Of a DNA stretch of 64,000 nucleotides, positions 21,902 through 34,145 are shown one piece after another; position 1 is the stretch's first letter; the number at the start of each line of letters is the position of its first letter. A program made the translations under genes and the position numbers. The stretch lies in NCBI RefSeq assembly GCF_010093535.1, contig NW_022985222.1:128686-192685 (forward strand), given 5' to 3'. Source of the DNA: Lindgomyces ingoldianus. Lineage: Eukaryota; Ascomycota; Dothideomycetes; Pleosporales; Lindgomycetaceae. The notes below the pieces were generated by a model. That model searched no databases, was not told where the DNA came from, and saw nothing but the letters and a program-made list of their open reading frames with translations.

Positions 21902-22424
21902 TGAAGGGCCTCCAAAACCTATACGTCCAGCTCGATCCTATCATAGTCTTTCAAGCGAAGGGGTGGTATCACCAGCACTGTACCTGCTTTCAATGCAGCG
22001 ATTGCTTTCCTTCCCTTCATGATACTTGTAAACATTGGTTTTCCCTTGTTTTGTTCGATACCCTTCTTCACGTCATTCATCATCATATACAATGCCCCAT
22101 GCGGTAATATACACCCATTATTACTATTTTCAATAACAGAATCACCATTTGCTTCATAGCGAACCATCATATATTCATGAATCGCCATGGGGGATCTACA
22201 CAGCTAAGTGTTTTCACCAACACAAGGTGGAAAGCCATACGATAAAGACTCATGGTAGGGGACTCTTAACAACGAATGAGTAGCTGAGGTAGTCGTGCAT
22301 GTAGCCAACTAGCCGCGAACATTAGAGGCGAGCTTGATCAATTTTTCACTTCGAGTGAAACTTCTTCTGCATAGGCTATGTATCTTCCTAGCCCTTGGTG
22401 AACGCCCCACAGCGGTTGCTTCGC
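21902..22424. other. Convergent 3' region between SNARE and esterase genes
   Basis: About 520 bp with no supported gene. An 89-codon minus-strand ORF at 21919-22188 has no recognisable features and lies in the expected 3' UTR. Confidence 0.4.
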
Positions 22425-23252
22425 TCATGCAACAAACCTCCTCTCGACAACCTCCCCATCCCTCTCACTCAACCTCGCACTTTTAATAACCTGAAGCGCA
22501 TTCACTAATGCCGGATACCACACATTCATCATCTTGGTATCGCCCGAATCATTCGGGTGCACACCATCCCTCAGATCCGAAGATCCCGAGAACCCTGTAT
22601 ACTGATCGACGACCCAGATGGGAGAGTCTGTGGAATTGAGGCCTGTGGCCCAGGGAATGATGGCTTTGTTCAGGTCTTGGATTTTCGTGTTGTAGGACCC
22701 TGTGCCCATAGGGATGATTTGGGCGACCTGAAAGAACCAGGAGGATTAATTGGCTAGGATATGATAGAGGGGAGAGGAGGTTAGGAGTAGGGGGTGGGGG
22801 ATAGCATAGGGGAGTCTCACGATAATCTTCATCTTCGGATTACTCGTCCTCATCGTGCTCACCAACGTGGTAAACGCCTTAATAATATCCGCGACCGCCT
22901 TATTCTGCTGCACAATATCATTTGTCCCCAAATGCATGGTAATCACATCCGCCGGATTTTTCTGTAGCCATCCATCCAGCTGTTTCTTATTCGCGATATC
23001 GATTGCTAGGAAACCAGAGTGGCCCTCGTTGTCGCGGTCGTATTTCGTGTCTTTGCAATTGTTTTCGGTTTTGCCGGATCCGACGAAGTCAACGGATTTC
23101 CATTCTGTGGTTTGCAGTTTCTCCCAGAGTTTGGCACGCCAGCAGATAATTTCAGTAATTGAGTCGCCAAAGGGCATGTATCGGATTGTAGCGTTCTGGG
23201 CGGTTACCACGGCCGCGAGTGTGGTGAGGGAGAAGAGTTTGAAGGACACCAT
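22425..23252 (-). CDS. Secreted GDSL/SGNH esterase, CE3-like
   Basis: Complement join 22425-22727, 22821-23252; 244 residues; a 93-nt GT-AG intron. Residues 1-18 are a signal peptide (start at MVSFKLFSL rather than an upstream ATG, because this start gives the clean leader). SGNH blocks are visible: FGDSIT with Ser31, GTND at 109-112, and DGVHPND with Asp198 and His201. The wording around them (IRYMPFGDSITEI.CWR, YDRDNEGHSGF, VAQIIPM, DGVHPND.GD) is that of family 3 carbohydrate esterases, which deacetylate xylan outside the cell. Predicted extracellular hemicellulose esterase; substrate not proven. Confidence 0.85.
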
Positions 23253-25010
23253 ATTGCCTATCTTGAATTGGATACAGCAGAACGAATTGTCTCGAGGCGC
23301 GCACAAAACGCCTCAAAAAGAACCGTTCGCTTCACTTTTATACCTAGCTGCTCCTTGCCGCGGAAGTCCACATCGGCCCGTAGCACGATTTATCCATCCA
23401 TGCTCCACCAAGACAGAGCCCCAAGTTTCCGCTACTCTCGTGACATGACATGCCATCCTAAGTTCCCCGATAGATTCGATTAATTTAGCAGACACACGTG
23501 TTTCCGAGTCCGAAATATTCAGAATCCTCAAAATCCTTAAAATCTGGGGTCGCGTTTCCGGGCTAGATTCGTTTCTTGGTGTCGCATCCTGGTTAAATGT
23601 GCGACATTTCTCCCCAATCTGGCAATTATACTTTAATCCATACGAACCCATCTCTTAAACAGATTGACAGCGCGGGGTCTTCGTGCTGCGCTGACGGGGA
23701 ATTGGAAACCGAAGCGAACGCAATTGGTTCCGAGTAGATGAGGCTCATTTGGATATTAGATCTATTGAACGGTGCAGAAGCTTCTGCAATTTTGAAGCGA
23801 TCAGGTTGCACCACAGCGCTCCTTCCTTAATCCCGAGCGGTTTGTCGTTCCGAATTTGAAGATGCGTATTCGGGGTTACGTATTCGGGTTTGCGAGATAA
23901 CGCCGACGTAAAGAGGGAACAGAATGTGAAGGGAACTTAATGTAGATGTTGCTAGTTAGGGGATAAAATTATAAAAATAAAGGTAGAATCGCACAGGCTG
24001 CTTCACTCCGTCACCTATGGGCACCCAAAACAAATGGAACCAAAGACTGGTGTTGCAGTTCCATTCAATCCCTCCAAAGTAGAAGCGATTACCTCAAAGA
24101 CCTTGAATACAGCGATGAAAAAGTAACAGTCCATGACGCAATCCAGAATGAATGGGGATGCAGGTAATCTGGATATCAGCCGCAAATACAGGAGGACTAC
24201 TTGGTAGAGGTCCGTGAGGGGCCTTTGAACTTACATCCTAGACAAACTTGGCACACCACTATCTCCTCAACCGAGGCGCATCGATATCCACAAGCGATGC
24301 ACCGGAGGAGTGGTAGATAGCCCTCAAAGCCCAGTAATGTGGTACCACGAAAGGCTTGGCGGTCCGTGGAAACCGACTCCAGTAGCATTAGATAGTAAAC
24401 GAGCGGAGATAGTAGATTCCAGAGTCAATAAGAGAAGAGGGGAAGTCGCTCAAAAGACGGGCCACCGGCGAATCCAATTAGTTCGGAGACGTGGGATTTG
24501 AAACTGCAAGCCTGTGTCAATCTCCTCTCCAATGATATCTATTTCAGCTGCCGTATGTCCGCACGAACCGAATGACGAAGGCGGCGCTTCAAAACTGGAG
24601 CCTCACAGAAGCAATATCGCGAGATAAATGAAGAAAGCGGATCAGAAAAGGCTGGGCTTCGACAGAAGTGAAGATAGAGGGGTAAACATCCTCGGAAATA
24701 GACTCATGATACCCAAAATAGAGGTGGCGACGAGAATATATGGAGATGGCATGGTTACCAGGCCCAAAGAGGAAAGATAACATCCGGCACTCCCAGCAGA
24801 TGCTTTTGTTGGATATGACGGGTGGGTATATCGAGTATGACCGAACAGTTGCCCTGCTCTTAGGAAAGGAGATGACTCGGGAAAGTTGCCGTTCCAATCC
24901 TGAGAACATCCAAGATCGAGGAAGGACTTTGTGAGATCGCACAGAAGGATGTATTCGCCTGTAGGTCATTTGACCTTTCGACTCGGTACCGGATGGAACG
25001 CATTCCGGCT
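23253..25010. other. Intergenic, no supported gene
   Basis: 1.76 kb between the esterase 5' end and the dioxygenase 3' end. Short ORFs (for example 24589-25014 minus, 141 codons) show no domain, codon or motif support. Composition is normal, not RIP-like. Confidence 0.4.
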
Positions 25011-25938
25011 TCACCGGTTGCCGAGGGGTCCAAAGACCTTACCCGCTGCGGAGCTGACTTTAAGGACGTCTCTATATGTTAGACTAACTCTCGTAGCTCT
25101 TTCGTTGCGTCCCCCAGCCTCCTCGAAGCGATGCGGTTCGGCGAGCAGGTACCAATTAGCGACCGTGTCCGGCGAGAGGTTCTCGTCAATCTCAATTGGA
25201 GAGATACCATGGAGGAGATCCGTGTAAGCAGAGGAGGTCGTGATCAGGAGTGAACGGGGTTCTTGGAGAATGCGCGTTGGGACTTTATACTGCAAGGTAG
25301 GTATTTGGCTTGGCAGTTTTGGGGTACCTTTGGAGTCGCTTTTGCCCTTGGCTTCCTCATGCGTATCCTTGTTCTTCCCCAAGGCCCCACAATCAGTCCC
25401 CATCTCCTCTCCACTCTCCCCCTCCTCCCCCTCCCGCCCACTCGTCGGCTTATGTGTAATATCCAAGCAGATACTGCCCCCCAAACTAACCGTCGCAACC
25501 ACCTTCGCATATGCGCTCCCATCCTCATGCGGCATAATCCCCTCTCCCCTCTTATATTCATTGATCAAAACATGGTTCGGAGCTCCATGCAGCGTATTTT
25601 CAAACACCCCCAGAGTTTTGAATCGCTCGACAACGGGCTTGACGAGGTATGATGGAAGCGGGGCGCCCAGGAGCGTGTTATTAGTTGTTAGGGTGGAAGG
25701 ATGCGCTTGCAGACGACGGTGTGATAGGGCTATCCATCTTTGGGAGGGGATCTGCGAGAAGAGTAAGAAGGAGGAGAGAGGGAGTGTGGGATGGGGATAT
25801 AGTGCTCGCCTTGCATAGTATTGAAGCCTCTTCTTCTGGGGTGATGAAGTTGGCGATGTAGTAGATGCTTGGTGGCAGGCCAGGGACCTGAAAAGGCTTC
25901 AGATGGTCGAAGCTACCAAAGACGCCAGAGCCAGCCAT
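25011..25938 (-). CDS. ALKBH6-like Fe(II)/2-oxoglutarate dioxygenase
   Basis: Complement join 25011-25751, 25810-25938; 289 residues. The start MAGSGVFGSFDHLKPFQVPGL leads into IYYIANFITPEEE, the family opening. The fold core has NHVLINEY, MPHEDG (iron ligands His118 and Asp120), a distal His224 in LLHGIS, and TRVSLTYRDV with the 2-oxoglutarate-binding Arg. About 65 acidic/polar residues (GREGEEGESGEE...) are inserted between core strands. AlkB homologues demethylate nucleic acids or proteins; ALKBH6 orthologues are nuclear/cytosolic with an incompletely settled substrate. The 58-nt intron only keeps frame with a GC donor (AAG|GCGAGC...CGCAG), giving LCKIPSQRW, as the family requires. Confidence 0.85.
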
Positions 25939-26732
25939 GGAAGAGGGAAATGAGGAGCGATGTTCCCCTGGATAGTGAGTCGTGGGTTAGGAGGCGGGGT
26001 GCGAGAGTGAAATGTGCAATCTCGAACGAGCATGCAAATTAGAATATCACGCAGTCACGTGGAACGGGAAACATCACACCAGTCATCGCCGAAACTGACG
26101 CATTTAAATGATCATTCACGATAAGATCCAAAATCTGAAGTGTCTATATATGTTCAGGTGAATTTGCCGCTATGCAAAAAGATATGTGCACATATATTCA
26201 GGCTGCGAAAAGCAAAGAAACGAATCCCCGCTCAACCAATGCCCGACCATAACACCCCGCCCCTCGAACATGCAAAGCTATGAGAAGACAGTACGAGTGC
26301 TCTAAAACCATTCCCATCCAGGCTCCCTGATCTAAGATGCAAACACCCGATCGTCATATATGAGATGCGCGGAGCTCATAAGCTAGTATGAAAAGAAAAG
26401 AAAAAACTAGAAACGACTCGGGAGCCTATGAAAATACCGCTGGCTGGCTCTCAAACTCCGAACTAAACTTAGAAAAACCAGCTTATTTAACCATGATCAA
26501 GAACCAAAACGTTGAAAGGTAATTAGCTCTGCTATCCCAGGTATGTGTCTGGCGCGAGTAGGTGGCTCAAACAAACAAAAGTGCATACGAGTGCGGAATA
26601 TCCAGATCTTTCTGTTTGTCTTCCAGATAGAAGAAGCGGAATGCAAGTGATCCGTAAAAGACAGTGCGGAATCCGAATGGTGGGGGCGGCAAGCAAAGCT
26701 CTAGGGATTAGTCGGCCTTTGGATATGCTCGC
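25939..26732. other. Intergenic between two minus-strand genes
   Basis: Upstream region of the dioxygenase and 3' flank of the F-box gene, about 0.8 kb. No gene. AT-rich segments at 26140-26200 and 26380-26420 are consistent with 3' UTR and polyadenylation sequence for the F-box gene. Confidence 0.4.
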
Positions 26733-28910
26733 TCACATGACAGTACAGCCACCAGGGCCGCTCCTAGCCCTTCGTCGTCGGCCGACTCCTCCAACTCCTC
26801 CACCAGCACCGCCCTCCTCTTCATCAGCATGCAGCAGCTGTGCTTCTCGGGCTCGTCTTCGGCGTCGGCGAGCCCCTGTTCCTCCCATCCCAGCTTCTTC
26901 ATTCAACATCATCCAGTCCGCCCACTTGCGCTCCAGTCGACCAGCCGCTGCAAAATCGCCGCGAAGGACTCGCTTCGTATGCTCTTCAACAGTCGGTTGC
27001 CAGTTGTAAAAGCACTTCAAGCCAATGATCTCGCGAGGATATGTTGGAGTGGTCGACAAGGAGTTGGCAGAGGGTCGAGATATCTCAGCATTCCGCGACA
27101 AGACTTCGCGAACACCAGTCCACGTAACGTTCGCGCAATCGTATGCAACTATCTTCAAGCCAACGTGCGGACGCTCTGAGCCAGAGAGTTTTCTAGCACC
27201 CCGGTTCCGCGCACGAATAGAGGATGCAGCTTCAGCAAGAACAAGATCTGAGATGCGGGTGTTGTCCATATCCAAAGAGGTAATATTTGAGCAAGATTTC
27301 AGGACAGGTAGCATCCCCGAGTCACCCAAGTTCTCGCAATAGGAGATGCAAAGATGTTGGAGATGAGGAGCACACGGCGTGGCAGCAAGTGTCTTGAGGA
27401 CTTCATTGGTAAGACCATCAAGTTCTTCCAGATCCAAATGGGTAAGCACAGGACACGTAGGCAACAGAGTGATCAAAGACGAGTCAGTGAGGGTGTGGCA
27501 TTTTGAGAGTTGCAGTCCCTCCAAGAAGGGAACGTTTCCAGCCAACGTCTCAACGCCATTATCGGAGATTCCACGACAGCGTGTGAGGTCCAAGTGCTTC
27601 AATCTTCGTGGCGGTACAATCGGGCGATCGGTCAAGACATCTACTTCGCTGTCCACACCCTCCACGAGAGCAGCGAGAGAGTCATCGTTCAGACTATCAC
27701 AGTTCATGAGGACAAGTCGATCGAGTGTGTTTCGCTTGAAGAGTTCAAACATGAACTCAATATCGTCAAAGCCTCGTACCTCGCCGGCTCGGAGATCTCG
27801 TAGGTTTAGACAGCCTTCAACGACTTTGCGAAGTCCACGAGTGTCAACGTTGTTGCACCAGGAGATGTTAAGATGTTCCACCTTTGGGCAATTCGAGGCG
27901 AGAATCTTCATTGTAGCATTCGTGGCCCCAGCAAGACCAGAGAGGTTCACATGGATCAAGCGGCTGTTCTTAAGAAGGAAGCAGTGAATAGAAGTTCGGT
28001 CGATACGACAACCCTCCAGGGAGAAATTTTCAATGTTCCGGCAGGCGTCAATCAGGCCATTCCTGCTCCACTGTTCCCTCAATTGCACGCAACCTCTCAA
28101 GTTGAGGTCTCGAACAAATGGTCCAGCGGACGTAATGATGTTTACCAGTGCGGGTGCAGTAATGTCTCGATAGTATTCCGAAGTATCCAAGTCGCTCCAC
28201 AGCTGTCCATCAAAGCACATTGCGTGCCAGGATTTGGAAACAGCTGAGCAGCGGACAATCTCCTTCGGCTTCAGGTATCGGAGGATGTGCATGCGGATCT
28301 CAGGAGGCATGTCCCCCCAAAAGTTGAAGTTGGCTCTGCGCTGGATCTTCTTCCTGACTTGGTGTGAAAAATAATCTCCCTCGACGTCAACTCCATCTCT
28401 TGACATGGGCCGCAAATCAGCAGGAAGTGCTACAGAAGTTGGAGCATCAGCCCCGATTACTCGCAGTCGAGTCTTGTCATCAAAGATTGGGCTTGCGGGT
28501 CCAGGGCTGTTCGCTACAGAGGTGGGAGCGGTAGAGTATCCAGCGGACATCTCCGAGGAGTAGGAGCTCCCATACGACTGGCCGTAGGGAGAGCCCGACG
28601 ATGCCAGAGACACGCAAGACATTGAAGCCTTCCCATTACTCCTCAGACTTTGCGAGCGTGTCCTTCCTAGTCCAGCGAGGCTCGGTGAAGAGCTCATGCG
28701 CTGTAGTCCATGCAACAGCCTCTGTCTTCCTTTAAGCTTTGGTGGTGCGATCGGGATTGCTTCGCTACGGAGAGTAGTAGGGCTGGTAGGTGTCATTGCG
28801 AGAGGCGTGTCCACTACGACTGAGTCAATTGATAATGGTTCCATCGTGAGAGGCGAAGTCGAGGAGTGAATTAGAGGGCGTTGGGCGGATCGGGGGTGGG
28901 GAGACTTCAA
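26733..28910 (-). CDS. F-box/leucine-rich-repeat protein with C-terminal CaaX-type motif
   Basis: Intronless, 725 residues from 28910; a second in-frame ATG at 28844 (MEPLSIDSVVVDTPLAM, 703 residues) may be the real start. The Ser/Pro-rich N terminus (about 190 residues) is disordered-looking. An F-box spans about 197-245 (FWGDMPPEIRMHILRYLKPKEIV...WHAM). Cysteine-containing LRRs follow to about residue 580 (LKHLDLTRCRGISDNGVETLA and similar). The tail is polybasic (ARRRRRRAREA, GRRRRARSG) and ends CTVM. The protein should be a substrate receptor of an SCF ubiquitin ligase. The terminal Cys-x-x-Met plus basic stretch suggests prenyl-dependent membrane attachment, as in mammalian FBXL2/FBXL20; this last point is inference. 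Confidence 0.85.
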   Translation of the reverse strand: MKSPHPRSAQRPLIHSSTSPLTMEPLSIDSVVVDTPLAMTPTSPTTLRSEAIPIAPPKLKGRQRLLHGLQRMSSSPSLAGLGRTRSQSLRSNGKASMSCVSLASSGSPYGQSYGSSYSSEMSAGYSTAPTSVANSPGPASPIFDDKTRLRVIGADAPTSVALPADLRPMSRDGVDVEGDYFSHQVRKKIQRRANFNFWGDMPPEIRMHILRYLKPKEIVRCSAVSKSWHAMCFDGQLWSDLDTSEYYRDITAPALVNIITSAGPFVRDLNLRGCVQLREQWSRNGLIDACRNIENFSLEGCRIDRTSIHCFLLKNSRLIHVNLSGLAGATNATMKILASNCPKVEHLNISWCNNVDTRGLRKVVEGCLNLRDLRAGEVRGFDDIEFMFELFKRNTLDRLVLMNCDSLNDDSLAALVEGVDSEVDVLTDRPIVPPRRLKHLDLTRCRGISDNGVETLAGNVPFLEGLQLSKCHTLTDSSLITLLPTCPVLTHLDLEELDGLTNEVLKTLAATPCAPHLQHLCISYCENLGDSGMLPVLKSCSNITSLDMDNTRISDLVLAEAASSIRARNRGARKLSGSERPHVGLKIVAYDCANVTWTGVREVLSRNAEISRPSANSLSTTPTYPREIIGLKCFYNWQPTVEEHTKRVLRGDFAAAGRLERKWADWMMLNEEAGMGGTGARRRRRRAREAQLLHADEEEGGAGGGVGGVGRRRRARSGPGGCTVM

Positions 28911-31900
28911 GACCGGGCTACCGTGATGTGGTGTACGACGGGTTTGGCGTCTGGGAACTGAAATTGACGGGCCCAGGGAGAGGGCACGACTATCACCGTC
29001 CTGTTAACGAGCGTGAAGGGTGAGGAGTGCCGGGTGGTTGGGTGACCGTGGCTAATAAGAGCGCGGTTTTTGATTCCCGTGATTCTAGAGCGGGGAAGGC
29101 CCGCGCTCGGTGGCGGCGGGGTGAGACCCAACAAAGAAGGCTTGGACGAAGATGGAAGGCCCATACAAAGCCGCGAACTCAGCGAACAGTCGGTGCAGCA
29201 CTCAAAAGAGCAGGAAAATGGGAGGAGCGTGTATAAAGACTAGCTCGAGAGTGTTGAAGTCGTTAGAATTCACGCTGCATGTGTTCGTCGGCCTGTCGCG
29301 ATATTAAACGTTATCGCTATCAGGGATAATCGATAAAGGGAAGAGCCGACGGGCACCACGTGCGCCTTCCTAGTCTGGAACCACACCATCACGCCAGGGA
29401 AAACTTGGTCGGTTGACCTCGCAGCACGACTAACTGCTGAAACAAGTGGCCGCGCTTCGGCGTGGGGGAACTGTCCTCGTGAGGGCGAGGGCGGTGACAG
29501 TGGAGTTCGCAGAGGGAAAAGGGGGGGGAGAAGAAATGTTTGCGTGGTGAATGTTGGACACCCTGAGGCCGTCCTCCCCCTGAGGCTGTCCAGCTGGCGT
29601 TATGCAGGACAAGTAACTCTATCATCGCTTTTCCTCTCGCATGCAGATGGGGACGCCGTCCCAGCTGCCGGATCCAGTCAGTCCCACCAATCTGGGCTTA
29701 CAAAAGGCGAGCGCGGCTTGCCGACGCTGCAGAAGGAACCAGCCCCAGAAGCTAGGTAGTGTCGTCCACAGACCCATCCTCCAGACCAAAAACCTTCTTC
29801 CATTCTCCCCTTTTTTGCTATGGTCAGAGATGAACCCCTATCAAGAATTAAGAGATCCTCTCAGCTAAACTTAATGATTGCAACATGGCGGCTTATTGTG
29901 TGAGGGGCGCAATGTCATGCTGACTCAAGATAAGTCCCGCGGCTAATTCACGAACAGGTTGCATGCCCCCGGGGTTCCTTTCCATGCAGCTGTTTACTCA
30001 AGGATAGAAGTTGAAGGCCCTCGAAGACTCTTATTCCTGATAGATCTTTGAAAAGGCTTGTTCTCCAACATATCGAGGACAAGACAATTGTCAGGGTGAG
30101 GAGAAGAGTGCAGGAATATTAGACAGCTTCGGCATCACTCGTGCATCTGACATCTCTTCCGACGACGAGGCTGCGACCCTCGTGCTCACTTTTCCAGAGC
30201 CATGCATCAATGTTCCAAGGTTCGCTATCTCTCTTATCGCGAAACTTGATCACATTTCCCTTTCCAAGGTTGCAAGGCTCCAGAAAGTGGCTGGGTAATG
30301 TTTCAGCTGCTTTATCGATCGCTGTTGATCGGCGTAGCGAACTGGCCCATATCGCCGTCAAATTTTCCGATGGGAAGATCGGTGTCCGGGGTTTGAGGAT
30401 TCACTCCAAGTTCATGTTAGAGAGGCTGGGCGAATCATGTCAGTCTGAATTTTTAGTTGAGGGCTACGATTTATTGTACTACATATCGTCACGTTACTTA
30501 TAACATAATAGAGGTAGGTTAGAACACATAGTTGTACCCTATCAATGTTCTCCTTTTATTCTAGCAAGAGATTTAACAGATGGATTCATTCCGAGTCATG
30601 TTCCACGTTAAGTCAGACGGTGTAAGACTACACCTCCTCAACTAATAGGGAACATAACTAGGGTAGAGTTAATATCTTAAACCTCTCGCTAGAGTTAGGG
30701 GAGATGTTAGTGAGGCGCAGACTTCTTCCTAAATCATCTCTCTGTTCCCTTACAGGTGACAAGACGCAGTAGTTCACGACGATCACATCTCCTTCCATAT
30801 GCACCAGACTGTTTTGCTCGTAGTCTACACTCAATCACTCTTCAAATAACTCCATTGACTGGACGTTGGCATTCGATCGATAGAGGTGCCCACAGGGGCT
30901 GCAGATGGAGCCAAGATCCGCAGTTGCGATGACCAAGAGATTATTCCTTCCTATGAGGCAAACGGCGATTATCTCATCCTCAACGACGGAGAAACCAATA
31001 AGGAAGCACCTCCATCCAAGACCGGCCTTGTTCTTCTCGTTGAGGTCTTTTATTCAAGAAACTCGCTGTGTTTCTATGCCTCAGGTGTCTCTCTACGAGA
31101 AGCGGAGACTGTTAACATCGTTACCTGCCTGCTGTTTTTCCAGGTCAAGTCGGTGAGGCTGCCAACCCAATTGTTTTGAAGCTGAAAGGTTCGAGAGCCA
31201 TGCAGATATGAGCTTGCATCTAATTGAAGGCTCTTCGGCGTTGATAGATTGTCTGGACGTCCTTCACATTCATGAGGTGGAGTGAGTTTCAATTGGCCCG
31301 CGCTGTGATCCTCCAAGTTGGGAGTGTCTACCTCACTTATCACGCCTTTATAAAGGTTCTGTCGGTCCACAACGTGTATATTGGTTGCTTAATTGATGGC
31401 GGACAAGATGAAGTTTCCTTCGCAGAAATAGACACGAGACTCGCGTTTCTCATTTCGGCGGCCGTAACTGAGCAATTGACGCCAAAAGATGTAATCTTTT
31501 TAGAACAGTGTATGGTTCAATAGAGCCCCATCTCCCCGTACATTTTAGGCAATTGGGCGTAATAAATTGATGCTAAAGAGCAGTATTTACAAGGATTCAG
31601 TATTTACAAAGATTGAAGTAGACCAATACTTCTTTCTCGAAGAACTTGGAGATAAGGGACTCCCGAACTTCGAGTCATCGAGAAGGCATTATGAAACCTA
31701 CGCACCATTTCATGCGGGACATCTTGAGATGGTTCGCCATGTAAGTAGAGAGACTTTGAGGCAACCACTGACTAGAGATAGTGCGTGGAAAAATTTGTTT
31801 TTTTTTTAAAAAAACTCCAACAACTGCACAAGATACACATCAAAGCACACATCAGGGAGCACACCGAACAATGCATTGTAGATCTCAATGAACGATTTCA

Positions 31901-33535
31901 TATTCTGATCGGTGTGTATAAAGACACATTTGCTGTGCGTCTTGGATATGGTTTCATACCAGTAATTGGACCGTCTAATTTCACCATCTACCTTTGATCT
32001 CATTTCTACTCTTTATATGGAATTTGCACTTGCTGTTTAAGTCCCTAAAATAGCAATGATTCGACTAACTTCTTCCATTATCTATCCTACGCCTTGTCAT
32101 CCATGGAAGCCTACTTAACACAACCCAAACTTCGAAGTAACTCATCTCAGAAGCCACAACTCGAAGAGAAGAAAAATGGGGGATTTTTAGTTCCTGCTTG
32201 GGTGGCAACAGTCGGATCTGTCTACGCCTACACAAGAGCTGCCCATCTCTGAGGCGGTAATTTCGGTTGCATGGACAGTCAGGTTCTGCGGAAGAAATGC
32301 ATCGAGAAGCGATACGGTTTTGTGCTAGAATGGATGAAAATGGCAGAACAGGTTTGTCAGTATCGTTATCAAAAGATGCCCGCAATTTCCCGACAACGGC
32401 GACTTGACGAGGTGGGTGACTATAGGAGAAATCATGAAAATTAAATCACAGGGAAAGAGCAGGAAAGTATGACTCTCGAAAAAATAGATAGAAGTAGGCG
32501 AGAATATCAAAGCCATCTACGATGAGACATACATAAAGGTAAAGAATTGAGAATTAGAAGGCAGCAACCAATGGTAGCCCGAAGGCAAATATCGTTATAG
32601 ATTTCTGGAGTTAGTAAACGAGGAAATCGCGGTTGCATATGACAGAACTATCGAAAGCCAGCTTGCACTACCGCACCCGCAACATTTCCTCAGAGTTGTC
32701 GGGAGAATGGGAAAAGTACTTTGCACGTTGGAGGAAGCAGGACTGTCACAAGGATATTGGCATATATATTGTCATGGAATCTTCTTATAGTCTTCACGGC
32801 ATGCTTGCATCAATCAGAGCACGTGGCTGGAACTGGTTGTACGTTCGATCTTGCATTGGGTATTTCGTGCAGCTGATCACTTTTCTTTTCACCGTAGTGC
32901 TAGTTTGCTCATTCCGAACCGTCTAAGCGGCTATTAGCAGTTTGACATCATGTAGCTGTGCCTTTAACTGCTGGATAGCAACAACAGACGGTTAGCCAGC
33001 TCCCAGCAACCAGCAAATCGAGTGCGCGAAGCACAGGGGAGTTGAAACTCTAATTCTACCCTCAAGGTTTGGTGCCGAGTGCTGGCTGGTGTGGGGTGCC
33101 CCGTCGTATATCTGGGGCCAGATGACGGTCGCTGTAGCAATTTTTAAATAGGTATTTGGTGGGACTCCAACACAGCCCAACCGCCTGGGCCAACGGTGAT
33201 GTGACGCAAAAAGGTGATCATAAGGAGTGACAATTTGCGTCGAGCCGGAAACGAATGCATCTTGTATCAAACGAGGAATATGACAGGGGTAGTTTAGGAC
33301 AGAAATTTGCATCATATTAATAGTCTCCTTAATTTGAGCTAGAGCTTCAACAGATACAAGCTACATTGTTCATGTTCCTCATTTAGTGAGAACGTGCTGT
33401 AATGTGTAGGTTACTAATGCGATTTCATCACGATTCATGTAAAGAAAGACGAATCGTTATAAAGGTGACAAATGTCTATTGTCTATCAGGCCAAATGCAA
33501 TAAAGGTGGCCTCAAACTTCCAAAGATGGGATATA
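28911..33535. other. Long intergenic region, no supported gene
   Basis: 4.6 kb without an ORF that shows a domain, signal peptide or coherent exon chain. 28911-29250 is the F-box promoter region. Candidate ORFs at 30119-30503, 30886-31179 and 31567-31997 are under 125 codons and unrelated to known families as far as I can see. Composition is normal, so this is not RIP-degraded repeat. A lncRNA or lineage-specific small genes cannot be excluded. Confidence 0.35.
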
Positions 33536-34145
33536 CTAAGCCTTGACCTCCCCTCCAACCAAATGCCCAACAAACCGCCCATGGATCCCTCTCCAATTCT
33601 CCTCACACTTCCCCCTCACAGTCCCAACTAACAACCTGCTAGCTTTAATCTCCACATCCTCAACTAAGCACCAGTCTTCCTTCTCTTCCTTTTCGACCAT
33701 ATCTTCATCCTGACCACCATTCACAACCCTTCCCTTCCCTTCCTCCTCCTCCTCCCCAGCCCTAACAATCCTCCACCTCGTACTCTGCACCAACCCTAGC
33801 GGCGCCTTAATAACCCACTCCACGCCCTCATCAGTGTTCGTAATCAAACTCTCAAACGTGACCGTGGTATCCCAAAGCCCCTTAGGAAGTGTGTGCATGT
33901 GATCTGTGACTTTGTAGCGTTTTGTGTTCGGGGTTGAGGGGTCAGAGTCGAGAGTTTCGTAGTGTGCGAGTTCAGGGTCGAGGCGGATTAGGAGGTCGTG
34001 GTTTTGGAGATGAGCTAGTGCGGAGGCGAACGTTGTGCCGGAGGGGAGCGGGGTCGTGTGATGGAGGGTGGCGGTTGTGGAGAAGACTAGGTTGGGGGTG
34101 TTAGGTTTGGAGGAGGTGGGAGAGGATTGGGCGCTTACATGACAT
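33536..34145 (-). CDS. DUF7053-type fungal protein
   Basis: Complement join 33536-34086, 34139-34145; 185 residues. The first exon is only 7 nt (ATGTCAT), followed by a 52-nt intron with GTAAGC, a CTAAC branch site and CCTAG. The protein then starts MSFFSTTATLHHTTPLPSG and continues to KRYKVTDHMHTLPKGLWDTTVTFES and VEWVIKAPLGLVQSTRWRI, the hallmarks of the fungal DUF7053 family (small cytosolic proteins of unknown function, possibly a lipid- or ligand-binding helix-grip fold; that fold statement is inference). An acidic loop (EEEEEGKG...VEKEEKED) interrupts the domain. No signal peptide or membrane segment. Confidence 0.75.

Noticed and set aside
21919..22188. Minus-strand ORF of 89 codons beside the SNARE gene
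   Set aside because: No signal peptide, domain or splice signals; it lies in the convergent 3' regions of two genes.
24589..25014. 141-codon minus-strand ORF next to the dioxygenase gene
   Set aside because: No recognisable motif, and it overlaps the 3' end of the dioxygenase in another frame; most likely chance.
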